Assembly: GCA_021234155.1 (NCBI GenBank)
Contig: JAJEKV010000027.1
Location: 3,780,623-3,844,622, forward strand
DNA: 64,000 nt
From: Isoetes taiwanensis
Lineage: Eukaryota; Streptophyta; Lycopodiopsida; Isoetales; Isoetaceae
Direction: 5' to 3'
Shown here: in pieces, positions 26,349-37,800 of the stretch
How the letters are laid out: every line of letters begins with the position of its first letter
How positions within the stretch are numbered: the first letter of the stretch is position 1
Notes under the pieces: model-generated
What the model was told of the DNA's origin: nothing
The model's input: the letters and a program-made list of their open reading frames with translations, nothing else
Databases searched by the model: none
Position numbers and translations under genes: made by a program

Positions 26349-27925
26349 TAATGACGTTCGGTATTTATATAATTATACATATAAATATCTTGACGATCAC
26401 CGGCGAGGTACATACATGGGGTATTGTAACCTAGAGTTGACCTAAAGGATTAAATTAAATTTGATATTCAGATAACCTATAATTTAGGGATTAATATTAA
26501 AATTGGATTAATTAAGCTGAGTAATGCTTTGGGAAGAAGCCACTGATAAATGACGTTGGCGGCATAGAGGACTTCAAATTAGGCTATCAACTTGACCCCT
26601 GCACATAAATTGTCTCCCCATAATCCGATCCGAGGGAAGGGGCGGGCTGGCGCCCACCTTGCCAGCACACTTTACTGTGTAGCGGAGTTGAGCACCAAGT
26701 CCAAGAAGATGGAAGCACCAAGTAGCGGGTCCAGCGAGGAACTTCAATTGGGTGGCTAGTACTCAGCGAAATTCTAGGAGTAGCACCCACTGTGAGCACC
26801 CAATAGTGTTTATTTCTTATACTGTGTTTTACTTGTAGGAACTAACCCTTGTTTGCAAAGTTGAGTTCTCTTTATTTATTTGATTACAGTCTTGCTCTTA
26901 AGGATGATTGATAGTTCTTTATATGGAAATGGGGGAAATTAAGGGGGGTAGAACCTCTGAGCCATGTGTAGTAGGAATACGCTCCTGGAATTGATCACCA
27001 TATTTCCCATTACTTGCTAAACTTTGTGTACAAGAGACCATAGGGTCGTAGATGCTATGGAATAGTACTTTTGAGAAGGAACCTTGATGGTGAGTGGGGG
27101 TGGGGGTCTTTGCCGCGAACATAAAAGGCTCACGAGACTCCTACGGTGGGCTAGGCACATTAGCGGAGTCACGTAGAGGCGGGGTATGGGTCGACACTCA
27201 CTGGGTGTAGAGGTGTGACCCATAGGGCACCTTGCACTTTAGTAGATTTAGGGTGAGTAAGTGGGAATGCCAGGATGGGGAGTGTGATGCGTACGTATTC
27301 TCTAGCTCACCCATGGAACCAATGATCTGGAAGGGGCAGCTTCCACGACACACCTGTCGGACGAGAGCGTCGAACCACTGGAGTAGGCTCGTGGGGTGAT
27401 ATCTTGAGTCTGTAGCGTCTCCGGAAGGCTATAGCAAAGCCGCCAAGTGAATAAACCCATCACCAAAGTATTATTACTGCAGGAGGATGGAGTGAACAAC
27501 CCCAACCCTTTGTTCTATGCCGGTAGCGCCGGTGCCTTACCTGCGTCTGTACGTCTCTTGAGAACGTGGAGTCTATCCTCGCAGTGCGAGCGGGGGTAGA
27601 ACACGGGGTTTGGGGTGTTTTCATAGGATTAGATGCATATTCTTTCAGAGTAGTACTTGAATGGATGTGCCACCCTTACGTGGTGGTGCCTTATATATAT
27701 ATGATTTATCATTATTGCTAAGATAACCATTCGCTCAGCGGCGTAGGAGTCCCATTGAAGGCGTGGGCGAATGACACCTCAGTGTCAGCTTCACCGGGCA
27801 TCTTTCTATAGATGGCCGGGATAGGCTGAGGAGGAGCCTGCTCATGGCGAGATGATGCATGAGTAGGAGAGAATCACTATATGTATATACAGTAGAGTGC
27901 AAGTATATATATTGAGGAAAGTAAA
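26349..27925 (+). repeat. 5' LTR of plus-strand gypsy copy
   Basis: It is the reverse complement, with many indels, of the LTR at 58,337-59,951. Diagnostic blocks include the TGACGTTC start followed by GGTATTTATA, the ACCTTGCCAGCAC region near 26,657, the CTCACCCATGGAACCA block near 27,305, and GAGGAAGCATGG at the right border. The length of about 1,577 bp matches the other LTRs. Confidence 0.85.
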
Positions 27926-27939
27926 TGATATGAGGAAGC
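27926..27939 (+). other. Primer binding site remnant
   Basis: TGATATGAGGAAGC directly after the LTR resembles TGGTATCAGAGC, the complement of the initiator methionine tRNA 3' end used by many plant gypsy elements. Confidence 0.5.
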
Positions 27940-28119
27940 ATGGATTCACGGGAAGCCAGAAACTATTGCCTTTGGCCACATACTAGCTTCTGGATTAGAT
28001 TGGAGTAGATTGGCTAGTGAGTGAGGATTTTGGAGTAGTATGAAGATTTGGGTGAGATTGTAGTATTAGATGTAGATCTTGATTGATTTAGCGTGGTTTA
28101 AGAGTGTAATGGTATGTGT

Positions 28120-28345
28120 ACGGGTGCAAAACCTAACCTAAGTGAAGCGAGGCGAGGGTACGGTGTTCTTGGCGGCGGTGAGGTGAGGTCGGTAGAGGTG
28201 CCCGTAGCACAATTATAAAAACTGACGCCCTAAGTGGCGGAAGCGGGGGTACGGGGCGGCTCCTGGCGGCACGTAGCGGCGTCGAGGTAGAGAGTGCCTG
28301 CGCCCAGCAGCGTTTCCGCCACTTTTCTTTAAAAAAAACTAGCAA
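28120..28345 (+). repeat. Leader GC-rich double repeat (decayed)
   Basis: Two diverged units built around CTAAGTGGCGG and GGTCGAGGTAG match, in inverse orientation, the two units at 57,959-58,157. The poly-T spacer of the complete copy is lost. The block ends at CCGCCACTTTTCTTTAAAA, where the first insertion begins. Confidence 0.75.
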
Positions 28346-29175
28346 AAAGGCACGCTTGATCATATAAAATAAAAGCGAAAAAATTAGGGCAAAAGGTAAT
28401 TGGATGGCAAAAAAGATAATTGAATTGTCTTTGTATTAGGGCAAAATTGTTTTGAAGGCAAGCTTCTCGTCAAAGCATATGTCGCAGCACCGTGGTCATG
28501 GATTACTCATTTGTGATCGTGATTGTATAATTTCATTAGGGGTGTCATCATTTGTTTGTCCGCGGTGCTTGTTTGAGATAGACATTCTACATCGATGGGT
28601 GGTGGTACTCACGAAGAGATGGTTGCAAAGGCGTTGTATTCCTTGTTTTTAGGTGGAAGGACATTAATTTTTTAGTTTTGCTTTCGGCGTACTTCCTTAT
28701 TTCAATGAATTTACAGGTGGTGACCTTGTTTTTCATTATGTTAAATATTTGTGACTATGAGCTTTTGTTATATCCTACTACCATATCTTCAAACAAAATT
28801 TCCATGTCTAAGTAACTGTTGATGTACAAATGAGAATAATTTGAGGAGGACTAGTAAGCTTGCGAGTGCTTGGCATTCACGGGGGCATATTCGAGGTTTA
28901 TATTAATCTAAGGCGGTATATTTGCGATGCGTGTTAATCCAAGATAGTTGTAATAAGATATTATGCGTGTTCAAAAATTTTGGTAATACATGCCGATGTT
29001 GCAACATATAAGTAAAAGATCTTTTATATCGGCCTTCAATCATTGGTCTTACAAGCGTGCTTGATGAAATTGCTTCATCAAGGTCCCCTAAAGTCATGTA
29101 GCGTGCGTTTGCACGATCATCAAGCGGGGACCTTTGCTCTTCATTATCTGACTATCTTTACTGTCGCATTGAAGA

Positions 29176-29354
29176 CTTCATATTATAACAATCACAAGGG
29201 TCCCCATGCGTACAATACAAATTTTGAATGCGATGTTGGTCTTACACAAATAGCAATTCTGACACTTCATATTATAACCAATCACAGGGTCCCCATGCAT
29301 TTCATCTCTAAATTTTGAATCTTATATTTGGTCTTACAAATAGCAATTCACATT
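29176..29354. repeat. Tandem duplication, 89 bp period
   Basis: Units start at 29,176 and 29,265 with CTTCATATTATAAC and share GGGTCCCCATGC, AATTTTGAAT, TTGGTCTTAC and AAATAGCAATTC. Confidence 0.9.
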
Positions 29355-30663
29355 TGGCAGAGGCTGCGCAACCAATTAGAGATCCAAATTTGACAACTTG
29401 TAGCGGCTTAAGGAGGGGGATATCCTTTGATTATGACTATGCCAATGGCATTGCAGGTGAATAAGCAAGTGGATAACATGAGCTCAACTTCACATGCACA
29501 ATCTTTCCATAAACTCAATTGTTGGTGAAATCGAGAGACTAATGAAACATCCCATGGTACAAAAGCCGTCAAAAGCAATCATGGGCATGGCTCATGCATT
29601 GGTATCGATTAAATCAGCGATACACCAAGACTCTCTTACGATCGGCAAAGAAGATGACAAATCTTTTGAATGGTGTTGCATTTACCTCCAAATATTGTTC
29701 TCGGGCATGCTTCGTTTAATAAGGTGCTTTACATTTGGCCTTTAAAATACGATGCGATGCTATGTAATAGTCTTGACCCATGCATCCATAACTCCACCTA
29801 ATGGACTGTGGTGAACCTCACTTATAATTTGTTTATGCTCGGCATTGCAGTCTTGTATAGCAGATAATTCGCCCGGTGGCTGAGAACCGCGAGGTTGATG
29901 AATCAACATCTCTAGTTGAGAATCACCTTGTAGAGCAGAATAAGTAAATTTGTAGATGTTGCAAATGGATAAGAAAAAAACCTCCAAGGATTACCATTTG
30001 CTTCACTTTCTGCTTTTGGCCGGTCCTCGAGCGGCGAATTCTCTGTTGAAATTCGAGAGTGTCTACGGCATAGATCCATATAGCGAGGAAGCGAGAGAGT
30101 ACCATCTTTACCTTACACGGTTTCTATTTTCTTTATTTGCGAGAGAGGAACATGGTACTAAATTAGATGAAGATGTAAATCGTCGAGATGATGAAGTAGA
30201 GTATGATGAGCTGCATTTTGAAGAAGGCTTCGTAAAGGAGGAAAATGCACCTTTCAAATAACCTCATGCCGCGGGCAAGTTTCAACCAAGTGTTTATGCG
30301 ATGACCAAACTCACAGTTTGTTTATAAAGAGTTTTGAAACAAAAACATGTTCAGCGAGTACTTGATTTTCAATATGCATAATGTTTCCTCGTTGATCTTT
30401 GAGGTAGAAATTTTCATTTGCGCAAGTATAGTATTAGGAATGAATATTTCGTTGAAACTAAGCTCATAAAATTTGGAATTAGAAATTTGAGTGCCCTTGG
30501 CGGGCGCAATATAAAGGGCAACTTCGAAAAGTTCACAAAAGGTTTTGAGCGGCTCTAGTATTAACATTCCTAAGCGTCTTTTGAACATATGAGAACTCTC
30601 CATATTCTTTTAACATGGTTGTATTTATCAAATCAAAGGAAGTCGTCATACATGTAACATAAT

Positions 30664-30846
30664 TTGAGGTATGCACTTGGCGGTGAACGAAGCAATAGCT
30701 CCTCGACATCTACCTTTCTGCCCCTCCAAAAGCGTGTCTTGAAGCATATCGGCGGTGAGGCCGAGAAAACCACTAAAAAATATCTTGGATACAAAAGATG
30801 CAAAAAGTTTAGTCATACTACAAGTTCATGTAGAGTATACGCTTGA
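30664..30846 (+). pseudogene. Zinc-knuckle-like C-terminal fragment
   Basis: The 60-residue frame ends in YKRCKKFSHTTSSCR, a C-x2-C-x4-H-x4-C-like pattern in which the first Cys is replaced (YKRC). Similar basic knuckles occur at the C-termini of Mutator-like transposases and their domesticated FAR1 relatives. It may mark insertion 1 as a decayed Mutator-like element, but no DDE core was seen. Confidence 0.3.
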
Positions 30847-33800
30847 ACAACCATATATGAATAATGCTTTATAGAACTCAAATCTAGATTTCATATAACA
30901 CTAACTAATACTTGTTTGTGCATGCTCTATTCCGAGAAATAAGCGGGGAATGCGCTTTCTGTCATATAAGCGGTGTGTGTGTCACGAAAGCTTCTTTGGT
31001 GCAAAGCTACTTCGATTGTTCTTTAACCATCTGAGTATCTGCCGAGCGGCTTGAGTTGGATATGAGATGAGTTCAAAAGGACAATGGAAGTTATGCAAAA
31101 CAAGTCTTGTTTGAGTTTCCTTTCCCATATTGTCCTTCATTTACGAAATTTCCTTTCAAAAGGCTCTCCCACGAAACATTGAAGTAAACATGGACTAATT
31201 ACTATGACCCTTTTAAGTCTTTGATATCACGAGGGCCGGTGTGCTCTTCTTTATTAAAAAGAAGTCTTAGGATGGCTTTGAAATGCTCTGAGCATTGGAG
31301 TGCGGGAATATTCTGAAACTTAGCGACGTGTGGCCTACAAATATTCTTGCCATAATAATAGTGATTTTTGATATGAGTAAAGGGCATGAATCACACGAGA
31401 CAGCACCCAATTGACATAATAATTTTGAGACTTTTTTAAATGCGACAAAATATGTGATTGGACCAGCGGCGAGGGTTTAATAGAAAGATATAGGCTGATG
31501 AGGGTTATAAAATGTTCTTCAAGACTTTCCATAGATACGGTTGCCACACGCGGAAGCTCATTGTTTTGGTTGAGCGTCGGCGAGTTTAAAAACATGTCGG
31601 TGGATTCGCGATATACCTCTGATCATAGTTCTAAGCGCACATTATTAAAACAACGATTTAACTGCGGGAAATTTGGATAAGGTTGAGATAAAAGCACTTC
31701 GAGAATGATGTTTTGTGAGCTATGTTCAATGATAAATTGCTCTTTGGACATCTAACATGCGCCTTCTTTGTTGATACAAGCTTCACTATATGCAGAGATG
31801 CTAGAAAAAGAAAAGACTGAATCTCCATTGTCGCGGTCGAACATCAATAGCTTGTCGATGCTTGATCTGAATGGATCCTATAGAATCTTTTAAAGATAAT
31901 GGATCCTACCATGTCATTTTGCTATTGTGGTACGCCACCCATAGAATAGCACAAAAGCTGAACTCTGCAATGCACACAAGAAAATAGTGTTAGAAACGTT
32001 TTAATCAAGGGCTAAATGCACAAAAAGACCAAGCAGCAATGGGCTCCATTGCATTCCTTTCTTTATGTCTTGCAAAATCAGGGAGAGAATACGAGTTGAT
32101 TGTTGTGAGAAGCGCATAATTCAATATATCCAGCTTCAATGGTTTTGACTTTTAGTCCAACATGGCAGAGTTTTCAATTTCCATAGCATTCCCTTTTTGG
32201 ATCTTAGGAAGCTTCTACTCTGATTCATATATTGGCGGCGAAAAAGAATGAATTCACGGAGGGTGATGAAGTTTATGGGAGAAAGCAATAGATTACCTGT
32301 TTGGAAGGGAAGAATTCAAGCACCATAGGATTACTTTTGCGAGAATTTGTCAAAAGACCAATTTGCAATGCGATTAAGAAAGAAATATATTAATAGTAGC
32401 GGGTATCACGCACATTAATCTTTTCTTGTGATGCATGAACCTCTATCCATTTACATATTCTCCCACACTTAAGCGAGATGTTTTCCGCAGTACTAAGCTA
32501 GGATTAGTGGGCGATACCTCTTCCAACGATTATGCTAAATGGAACGGCTTTCTATTAGGAGGTATGGCTTACCATGAGACAAGCGTTAGGCGAAATCAAA
32601 AGGCGCAGCTCGAGATATTTCATCTGCGGATCAAGCACTAAAGCGAGTAAAATTACATGTTCAAGATAGATTAACCTACAGTGTTGGGATTTAGCGTTTC
32701 TTTGCTGCCATTGCCTTTAAAACACATCAGCTATAATTGCGAAGGAAGTTTGGTTAGTATTGGCATGTCACTCCTATAGAAGTTTCTCAAGCTATGCCTC
32801 ATTATGCATGTTTTTGACCCATTTGTAGCTGTTGCAAAATATGCGCCCTAGCATCATTTGTGGATCTTCCAGCGATCTTTGCGATACATGTTCTTCCACA
32901 AGAATGGAGTTTCATTTTGGGAATTATGCCCATATTTCTAAATTTGTATAAGCTGTGGCAGCAAAAAGCATTGCCTGATTTGGCACTGTTTTGGCATTTA
33001 TGCTAGGAATTTTGAAAATGCATGCCTAGCATCCAATTATGCATCTTTTGTTGACCTCTCCGACAGGATGTTCTTCTTGTAATGAGAGTTTTTGATTTGG
33101 GAGTTATGGCAATGTTTCTAGTTGAGGTCTATAAATTTGTGGCGACAAACGCATATTACTTGTTGGGGCTTGCTAACAGGGGCTCATTAGAAACATCAAT
33201 ACAAAGCCCATGATGCCATCTAGCGAAGGTGGAAAAATGAATAAATCATGAAGCATAATGAAAATTATAGGACTAAAAACCTTGCCTTTGCAGAGTTCAA
33301 GGAGATTTGAAGGCGAAGTGGCGCGTGAACTTGGAGGAGGACACATAGGAGGCAAATAAAATAACTGGCGATGGCGATTATTAAGTGGCCTTTTCCATCC
33401 TGAAACTTCCATCGAAACTTAGGGGATAAGCGAAAGGAATGCCATTCTTGTGGTTTATATTTTGAAAGCTTATTAGAACTTTAGGAGTTTTTGAACAAAG
33501 TGACAAATACATGCAAACCACTGCTGAAACTAGTATTAAAGCTTAATGTCCATGTTACTCTCTTTGCTGCTCGACATGTATATATTAGCGGCCAGGCGCT
33601 TACGAAGCATTACTTGACCTTTGACAAACTCGGTCGAAATTTTGTGTGTTGGATTGGAGGCCTTTGACAAAGCGCGGTATTTCGCGGGATCTCGAAGCGC
33701 CCAAAATTTGCTACGCAATGTCAGACAAAAAGTTGGACCCGGGGAAAACTTTCCTACAATACGGCCGAGAAATATGCAAATCCGCCGAGGCTAAGCGCAT

Positions 33801-34360
33801 CCTAACTAATCCGTGAAGACATTTTTGGCAATAGCATCTTACGATTTACTATTGGGTAGCAGTTAGCGGCAACCTTAAGCAATGAAGCGTGAGGGAAAAT
33901 GCAAAAGACTATTACTTGGCGGATGATGAAAGCTTGCGGATAAAAGAAGACTTCTTGACATCACCAGCGAGGGCCTCAAATAAAATAACGAAACAGTATT
34001 TGTGGCCTTTTCAATCTCCTTTGCTTTTTAGCCATTTTCTAATTTTTAAGGCGTAGATTTTTTAAAAATCTATACTTGAAACTATTACCCGCATCAATTT
34101 TTTATGAGAATTGGACATGCTAAATGGATAGTCACAAATTGCAAGGAAGGTTGCGGCAGTTGAAATTTTGGCGTGCTAAAATTAGGGTAAAAATTTCAAA
34201 ATTTAGTCAAAGGTAACTTTTCCTTCATTTTTCTAGCTTGGTGCTCTCTTGTGTGCTCTGCCTAGCAGCCATAGCGCTTAGCCCGGAAGCTTCCCTCCGC
34301 CGCAGCAAACCTCGTTTCTTGCCTTCCTCTCTAAGCGCCCTCAGCAGCCCACCTTTTGTG

Positions 34361-35386
34361 ATGGAGGAACCCAGCGGTATACAAAGCGCAAGCCTGTATT
34401 CCCAATCTCCCATAGAGTCACGATGGCCATTGGCCCTTTCACGCCCAACCCATTGCCGAGAAGAAGAGGCTAAAAGTGAGGAGCTACTGGAGTACTTTGT
34501 TAAGCGTTTCTATGAAGGAATTAGGATACCATACCCAGCTCTTTTGCTATAGCGGCCGTTATTACAACCTTAAGCATGCATCAATAGCGTGCAAGTGGTT
34601 GAAACGAGGAAAGATGGTGTCGAGAGAAATATACTACCCAGTTCTTTCAGGAAGAGGATGAGCAAAATTTGACGAGGCCATACAAGCCTTGGGCCATAAG
34701 ATCCTTCAAATACTTTCTTGGCCGGACCTACAACCAACTGCGGCCAGATGACCCGGCCGAGTACCGTTATCTTAGCAGCAGGATGTGCCTCTTTAATGGG
34801 GGGTCATACACCATCCATCTTTTCTTATGAGGAGAGACTAATACGTATCATTTGGGAATTTGGAACACCCCCATTTTCCTGGTCGATTCAGTAGAGACGT
34901 CGAAGGCGAGGACATCGCGAGGCCAGCCCTCCACGGTATTTCCTCGACTTAGCGAAGAATGGGCCGGATAGCGAGGAAGCGGCCGGGAAGCGGCGGCACT
35001 CTGGCACAATCCCGCGAAGGCAACTCAATTGTGAAAGAGGCTTGCTAAGATTAAGTGAAGATACCCTCCATACCTGGCTACGGCTAGAGCGGGGGCTTGA
35101 GAATAGGAAAGAATGCGAGGATGAAGGCGAGGCGGGAAGGGGCGAGGCGAGAGAGAGAGGCGGTCAAAGAGGCGGCTTGGAAGAGAGAAAACGCGAGCAG
35201 ACCGTCCAAGATCAGCCACCCCGAATGACATATTCGCCGAAGGCGAAAGAAGGCGCCGTAAGTCGGGTGCTAGAGTATAAGGATCAGCTCAAGGCTTCGG
35301 GGGTGGGTGTCGCTAAGGCTGCGCGAGGGACAATGGCGGATGAAATCATCGAAAGGCCGGCATCGAGAGCCAAAAAGCATGAAAGA
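34361..35386 (+). pseudogene. Gene A remnant, 5' part (coiled coil, H3 tail)
   Basis: This copy of the first extra gene starts at an ATGGAGGAACCC matching 57,723 in the complete copy. It keeps the EEEAK/EELLEYFVKRFYEG block (34,460-34,520), later the charged repeat region, and at 35,210-35,350 the histone-tail region matching KDQLKA and VAKAA. Frames are broken by many small indels. The gene is cut at 35,386 by insertion 2 and resumes at 44,634. Confidence 0.8.
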
Positions 35387-36394
35387 GGGTAATGCATTAC
35401 ATAAATGCTGAATTGAAGGGCCAATTTGTGCTTTTGGGTACATTTTAGATGTACATCAAGATACTATGGTTTGTCGTTTTGTGTCGGATATGCAATGATT
35501 GCAAGTCATCACGACATTCCCGAAAATTCTTGGTTAACCACCGAACCACCGAACCAAATTGAATGGATCCGTCCCTCCCTTTCGAAATTCCCCCTTTCCG
35601 CAGGCCAATTACGAAGGAATTCGAGGAAACAAACACATGCCAATTGAATCTACAAGAAGTACAAAATCAATTTCAATCTGTTCCATGGAGAGGGTGAAAT
35701 TCCAATGGAAGTGATGGTTCTAAGCGCAGAAATAGCTGCGACATTGGCGGTGTTATGCCACAAAACAAATAAAGAAAGCGTGTTGGCAATTGGAGGTGGA
35801 TTGCATCCTCGATTTGGCGGCAAGCGGCCGTCGGATCGAATTAGTTTTGTGATGCGTTTGTTTACCCAGGTCGGCAGGCTTTTTTCTGTTCGAACACAGT
35901 AGTGGAAATCCTTCGAAGTTATTGTTATGAAATCAATGATGAGAAGCTTGAAAGATGGACTTCAAGAAGTAAAAGTCTGCTAATAGCAAAGATAAATTGG
36001 TACGCAAAACATTCCACTTTGTTATCAATGATTGTTGGAAAAAGGAGATATAAACAGAATGTTTCTTCAAAATTACTAAAAGATCACGGCCAAAGAAGTT
36101 TATCCCAAAGGCTGCTGACAAGAAGGAAGATATGTCATTAAGTGGAGCAAATGTATGGGCTTTGGCGAGGAAGGATGCCAAAGATCAAATAGAATGCGAT
36201 GATTGATCAAATGTCAGGGTTAAAATTGAATTTTGAAGCGACAATACCAAGAAGTTTTCACCAAGGTTAGAATGTCATGAAGAGGAGAACACAAAAGCAA
36301 TACAATACCTTGATATCCTCCTTGAGGTTTGCTCTTGTAATTGAATCAGTCAGTCTTGGAGTTTATGTTTCTTCCAAAAATTCTTTCATGACTT

Positions 36395-36860
36395 TATTAC
36401 GTACATTCTAGTTACATTCGAGTGACACGTTAATGAATACACATGGTTCTCATGGAAATGTATTGCATTTTACATTGTTTATAGTAGCGAGAAATCTTGC
36501 GATGATATTATAGTAGGTACTTTTTTAGATGTGTACATCCATTATGATTGCATGTCCATGCAGGTACGCATTTACATGTACTTGAATATCAAAATTACAT
36601 CATTCTACATTTTTAGTGTACTTTTCGGTGTGAAGCCAAACAAATGGAACATATATGTACATTAATTTGTACTAATATTGTAACATTAATGTGATGTACT
36701 AATATTGGAACATTAATTAGATGTACATTGGATGTACATTGAATGTTGATTAGGCTTTGTTGGTGGCCATTAGATATCTTCTTGTACATTAGATGTACGT
36801 AGATGTCACGATATGAGATGGTGAAATTTGTTGGATGGACATTTTATGTACATAGAACAT
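36395..36860. repeat. GTACAT-rich cluster
   Basis: The word GTACAT or its reverse complement ATGTAC recurs more than a dozen times in 470 bp, often as TAGATGTACAT. Related clusters lie at 38,880-38,945 and 42,640-43,080 and single copies near both ends of insertion 2. Repeated subterminal words are common binding sites of plant DNA transposases. Confidence 0.6.
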
Positions 36861-37559
36861 ACACGTGGTACAATAGTATAGTTCAATACTCTTTTGGCAT
36901 GCAGTTTTGCGACATCATTTTAACATGGTCTTTAATGCTTTTGTTATTGCGATGCAGGCTTATCAACGGTTGTATATCCCGGAATCCACGATGCAAAATT
37001 AAGCCGGCAGTTCCGAGTATCGGAAACCTGATTGCATAAGAAATTGAAGGGAGAAAGCACATATTTGTTGTGCAGTAAACGCATGAGCAGCAGATGCATG
37101 CTGAAAGGCCCTTCAATGATATGAGGAGATCCTACATGGTAATTGCACTTTGGTACGTAGTATGCGTGCATCGGCAAAACAATGGAAGTATATCAGCAAA
37201 CAGAAAACTTTGATAATGTTAGTATCTTGTAAGGTGCTTGATTTTGCGAAATATATGGCCGGTGAATGGCATAAACTAAAAATGCATCAAAGCCGGAGAA
37301 ATATGATGAATGTGGAGTGAAGAAATTAGACATGCATCCCAGCGAGGAAAGATGGAATTGAGAATGTGGTAAGCAAAGTATATGCATGTCAATAGTACGT
37401 AAAAAGGTACATCAGAAGGCTTAGATTAGTTGTCCCGGGGAATGACAAAAGCATGTTTTTGTTAAAAGAACATGAAATCAGCTTGCTAAGTTCACAGTCC
37501 TTACAGCTTTACGGCCTGCTTGTGAGAGAGCAAGCGAGTTTAAAAGATGTGTTGAGAAA

Positions 37560-37800
37560 CTCCGGATAATAGTGTGTTGTACATTTGTTGACTGCGGAGA
37601 ACTACACATTGAAACGAGGGCAGAGATTCTGTCAGAGCATTGGAATCTGATCCAGAGTAGTATTTTGGTCCATATTTGTATTGAAAATAGAAAGGTAAGC
37701 TTAAGCAGTGCATTTCTATGTTTAGGATGGCCGGGGAAGCATGACACTTTCATTTTGTGCAACATGGTTTTAAGTACATTTCCCGGGGTGGCTTAAGAAT
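37560..37800 (+). pseudogene. Possible DDE transposase fragment
   Basis: A 74-residue frame contains GWPGKHDTF, reminiscent of the W-P-G-S-x-H-D-S block of PIF/Harbinger-like transposases. No flanking DDE residues could be placed, and the target duplication of the surrounding insert does not fit that superfamily, so this is a weak clue only. Confidence 0.15.

Larger units (their letters stand above)
28346..34177. mobile_element. Insertion 1 inside the leader, type unknown
   Basis: The gypsy leader is continuous in the complete copy (57,850-57,940) but is here split between CTTTAAAAAAAACTAG at 28,345 and AAAATTAGGGTAAAA at 34,178, so about 5.8 kb was inserted. A similar AAATTAGGGCAAAA stands at 28,384, giving a possible target duplication and making the left edge uncertain. 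Contents include a ~90-bp tandem duplication (29,176-29,354) and a zinc-knuckle-like frame at 30,664-30,846. I found no convincing terminal inverted repeats. Confidence 0.5.
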
